A stretch of DNA of 6,083 nt from the NCBI GenBank assembly GCA_002293545.1, contig DBDL01000025.1, positions 1-6,083 on the forward strand, in the 5' to 3' direction. Positions 4,887 through 6,083 of the stretch are shown here, piece by piece. Made by a program: the position numbers and the translations under genes. Source of the stretch: Lachnoclostridium sp. UBA933. Lineage in GTDB: Bacteria > Bacillota > Clostridia > Lachnospirales > Lachnospiraceae. The stretch's first letter is position 1. Each line of letters begins with the position of its first letter. The notes under the pieces were generated by a model, which was not told where the DNA came from, made no database searches, and saw only the letters and a program-made list of their open reading frames with translations.

Positions 4887-5916
4887 ATAGATCAAGGTTA
4901 TTAACATAATCGTTTAATCGTTGTGCCGTTTTCTCTTTTTGCCTTTTAGAAATATGGGTGTAAATATCCTTGGTAGTGGAAATTTGTGCGTGACCCAATA
5001 ATTCCTGCGCATCTTTATCTGCAATACCAGCTTCATAAAGCATAGTTGCGTACGCGTGGCGAAGCTGATGAGGTGTAATTCTAAGACCAGTTTCTTTTTG
5101 ATATCGCTTCAAAAAAGATCTATATTGACTGAATGATAGCCACTGATTATTATGGTTAGCAAAAACAATACCACTATTTTGATCTGGTAAGACTTTTTTT
5201 AAGCAGTCTAACAAGTCAATATCTCGCTGAGCTTTTTTTGTTTTTGGAGATTTTATCACCGCCTTGTTACTATCATGATATAGTGATTTTGATACATGTA
5301 TGACCCCCTTTTCTTTATCAATATCCTGATATTTTAGAGCTAGGGCTTCACCTCGACGTAGGCCAGTGAAAAGAATCATATAATAAAAAAGCCCAAAAGG
5401 TTTATCTACACTATTTATAACAATATTAATTTCCTTTTCAGTTGGTAACTCTCTTTCGGATTTAGGAAGGTTTTTAGGTACAGTAATTTCAGAAACAGGA
5501 TTGTTTTTGATGTCTCCTCTAATAATTGCATGCCGAAAAATCAAATGTAGAACGAGCTTTTGATTTGCAACAGTTTTATATGATTTTCCTGTTTGAGCAA
5601 AATCCCAAATAAAATTGTTTATGTGCTGCGAAGTGACTTGTCCTATAGGAGTGTTCCCAAAATACTTAATCGCTCTGTTAAGTGATGCCGTATAACCTTT
5701 TGCAGTACTCAATGCTATTCTCTTGAAGTGTTCTTCTTCCCATTCATCAGCTACGGCTTCAAATACGCGGCCATATTGTGATTGGTCTTTATAATTTACC
5801 ATTTTCTTGTTTATTTCCCTCTGCGAGGTGCCATAAAAATATTTTCTTTTTTTGACACCCTTCTCAATAATCGTGACCGTTTTTTGATATCGTCCATCCG
5901 AACGCTTTTTTAACAT
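4885..5916 (-). CDS. int: Tyrosine site-specific integrase
   Basis: A 343-residue phage/ICE-type tyrosine recombinase that would integrate and excise the element at its attachment site. The N-terminal arm-binding region is about residues 6-40 (DGRYQKTVTI, then KKRKYFYGTSQREINKKM). The core-binding helical domain covers about 50-140. The catalytic domain shows Arg187 (TGLRRGEAL), a lysine at 227 or 228 in the beta-hairpin (SPKTKKAQRDI), His283 and Arg286 (HQLRHAYAT), His309 (LLGHAQ) and the nucleophile Tyr319 (TTKDIYTH). All expected catalytic residues are present, so it looks functional. The ATG at 5916 has AGGGGG about 8 nt upstream. The gene is A+T-rich. It lies about 140 bp from the tRNA-type attachment site and is bracketed by direct repeats. 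No excisionase gene is visible beside it. Confidence 0.95.
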   Translation of the reverse strand: MLKKRSDGRYQKTVTIIEKGVKKRKYFYGTSQREINKKMVNYKDQSQYGRVFEAVADEWEEEHFKRIALSTAKGYTASLNRAIKYFGNTPIGQVTSQHINNFIWDFAQTGKSYKTVANQKLVLHLIFRHAIIRGDIKNNPVSEITVPKNLPKSERELPTEKEINIVINSVDKPFGLFYYMILFTGLRRGEALALKYQDIDKEKGVIHVSKSLYHDSNKAVIKSPKTKKAQRDIDLLDCLKKVLPDQNSGIVFANHNNQWLSFSQYRSFLKRYQKETGLRITPHQLRHAYATMLYEAGIADKDAQELLGHAQISTTKDIYTHISKRQKEKTAQRLNDYVNNLDL

Positions 5917-5946
5917 CTTCTTATCCCCCTTATTTTATGAGAATCA

Positions 5947-5955
5947 ATTATACCA
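5947..5955 (-). promoter_or_regulatory. Extended -10 promoter of int
   Basis: On the minus strand TGGTATAAT gives a consensus -10 (5947-5952, complement) with the extended TG motif. No good -35 is seen at 17 bp, which fits an extended -10 promoter. It abuts the AAAAACGTCAT repeat at 5955-5965, so integrase binding could reduce its own transcription. Confidence 0.55.
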
Positions 5956-5965
5956 AAAACGTCAT
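5955..5965 (+). repeat. 11-bp direct repeat AAAAACGTCAT, copy 1
   Basis: AAAAACGTCAT occurs here and again at 6046-6056, the second copy abutting the tRNA-like fragment. Repeats in this position suggest integrase or excisionase binding sites. The bases just after this copy (to about 5975) also resemble the 15-bp repeat at 6004-6018 in a degenerate form. Confidence 0.5.
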
Positions 5966-6003
5966 AAAAATGCTATAAAGTGATTGGATTTTCAGGGGAA
6001 TGT

Positions 6004-6018
6004 TGTCAAAATGCTGTC
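6004..6018 (+). repeat. 15-bp direct repeat, att-proximal copy
   Basis: An exact second copy of TGTCAAAATGCTGTC (first at 4872-4886). It lies between the int promoter and the attachment site, where arm-type integrase sites are expected. Confidence 0.6.
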
Positions 6019-6045
6019 TATTTATTTTTTAATGTACTAAATGTA

Positions 6046-6056
6046 AAAAACGTCAT
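6046..6056 (+). repeat. 11-bp direct repeat AAAAACGTCAT, copy 2
   Basis: The second copy of the 5955-5965 repeat. It ends where the tRNA-like sequence begins and may mark the element side of the crossover region. Confidence 0.5.
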
Positions 6057-6083
6057 GGGTTCGAATCTCTTATGCTCCACCAC
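6055..6083 (+). other. Attachment site: tRNA 3'-end fragment, probably tRNA-Ala-like
   Basis: From 6055 the sequence reads as the end of a tRNA: T-stem 5' strand ATGGG (6055-6059), T-loop TTCGAAT (6060-6066), T-stem 3' strand CTCTT (6067-6071), acceptor 3' strand ATGCTCC (6072-6078), A and CCA (6079-6082). No D- or anticodon arm precedes it, so it is a fragment, as left at one end of an element integrated in a tRNA gene. CTCCACCA is typical of tRNA-Ala, whose 5' strand would give the G3-U70 pair; tmRNA shares this and cannot be excluded. The T-stem has a T-T mismatch and a G-T pair, consistent with an att junction. The intact gene should lie beyond the left edge of the window. Confidence 0.7.

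Noticed and set aside
1..6083. CRISPR array, rRNA, complete tRNA or insertion sequence
   Set aside because: No regularly spaced repeats, no complete cloverleaf, no rRNA-like sequence and no transposase were seen. The integrase is of the tRNA-targeting tyrosine type.

Overview
The window reads as the integrase-side end of an integrated mobile element (integrative element or ICE-like island) from a Gram-positive Firmicute, probably of the Clostridia. The basis is strong purine-rich ribosome binding sites, a SpoVG-family gene, a Gram-positive-style tyrosine integrase, and a tRNA-type 3' end at the right edge. No genus can be named from the sequence alone.

Layout, left to right: the 5' part of an unknown minus-strand gene (1-113); a 63-residue XRE regulator (174-365, minus); a plus-strand six-helix membrane protein of unknown function (586-1260); a minus-strand pair made of a small membrane protein (1615-1854) and a SpoVG-like protein (1437-1739), overlapping out of frame by 125 nt; a G+C-rich block of inverted repeats with a good plus-strand promoter (1913-2008); a plus-strand TIR-domain protein with an unidentified C-terminal region (2076-3071); parB (3114-3998) and parA (3998-4783), minus and overlapping by one base; a terminator-like palindrome (4822-4846); a tyrosine integrase (4885-5916, minus) flanked by short direct repeats; and a tRNA 3'-end fragment at 6055-6083 that is probably one attachment site.

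The minus-strand genes look like the element backbone: site-specific recombination (int), segregation or maintenance (parA-parB), and regulation (SpoVG-like, XRE). The two plus-strand genes are visibly more A+T-rich than the parAB, spoVG and XRE stretches and look like inserted cargo. The TIR protein is a reasonable candidate for a nucleotide-consuming or signalling immune effector, but this is inference.

The most striking unexplained structure is a family of 21-bp palindromes. The half-site is GGTGCGCACA, followed by one central C or G and the inverse half. There is a perfect copy at 3531-3551, close copies at 1411-1431 and 4826-4846, and degenerate copies at 148-168 and 3089-3109. Four copies are intergenic. 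The perfect one lies inside the parB coding sequence. They could be partition or operator sites for the element's ParB, or a small dispersed palindromic repeat.
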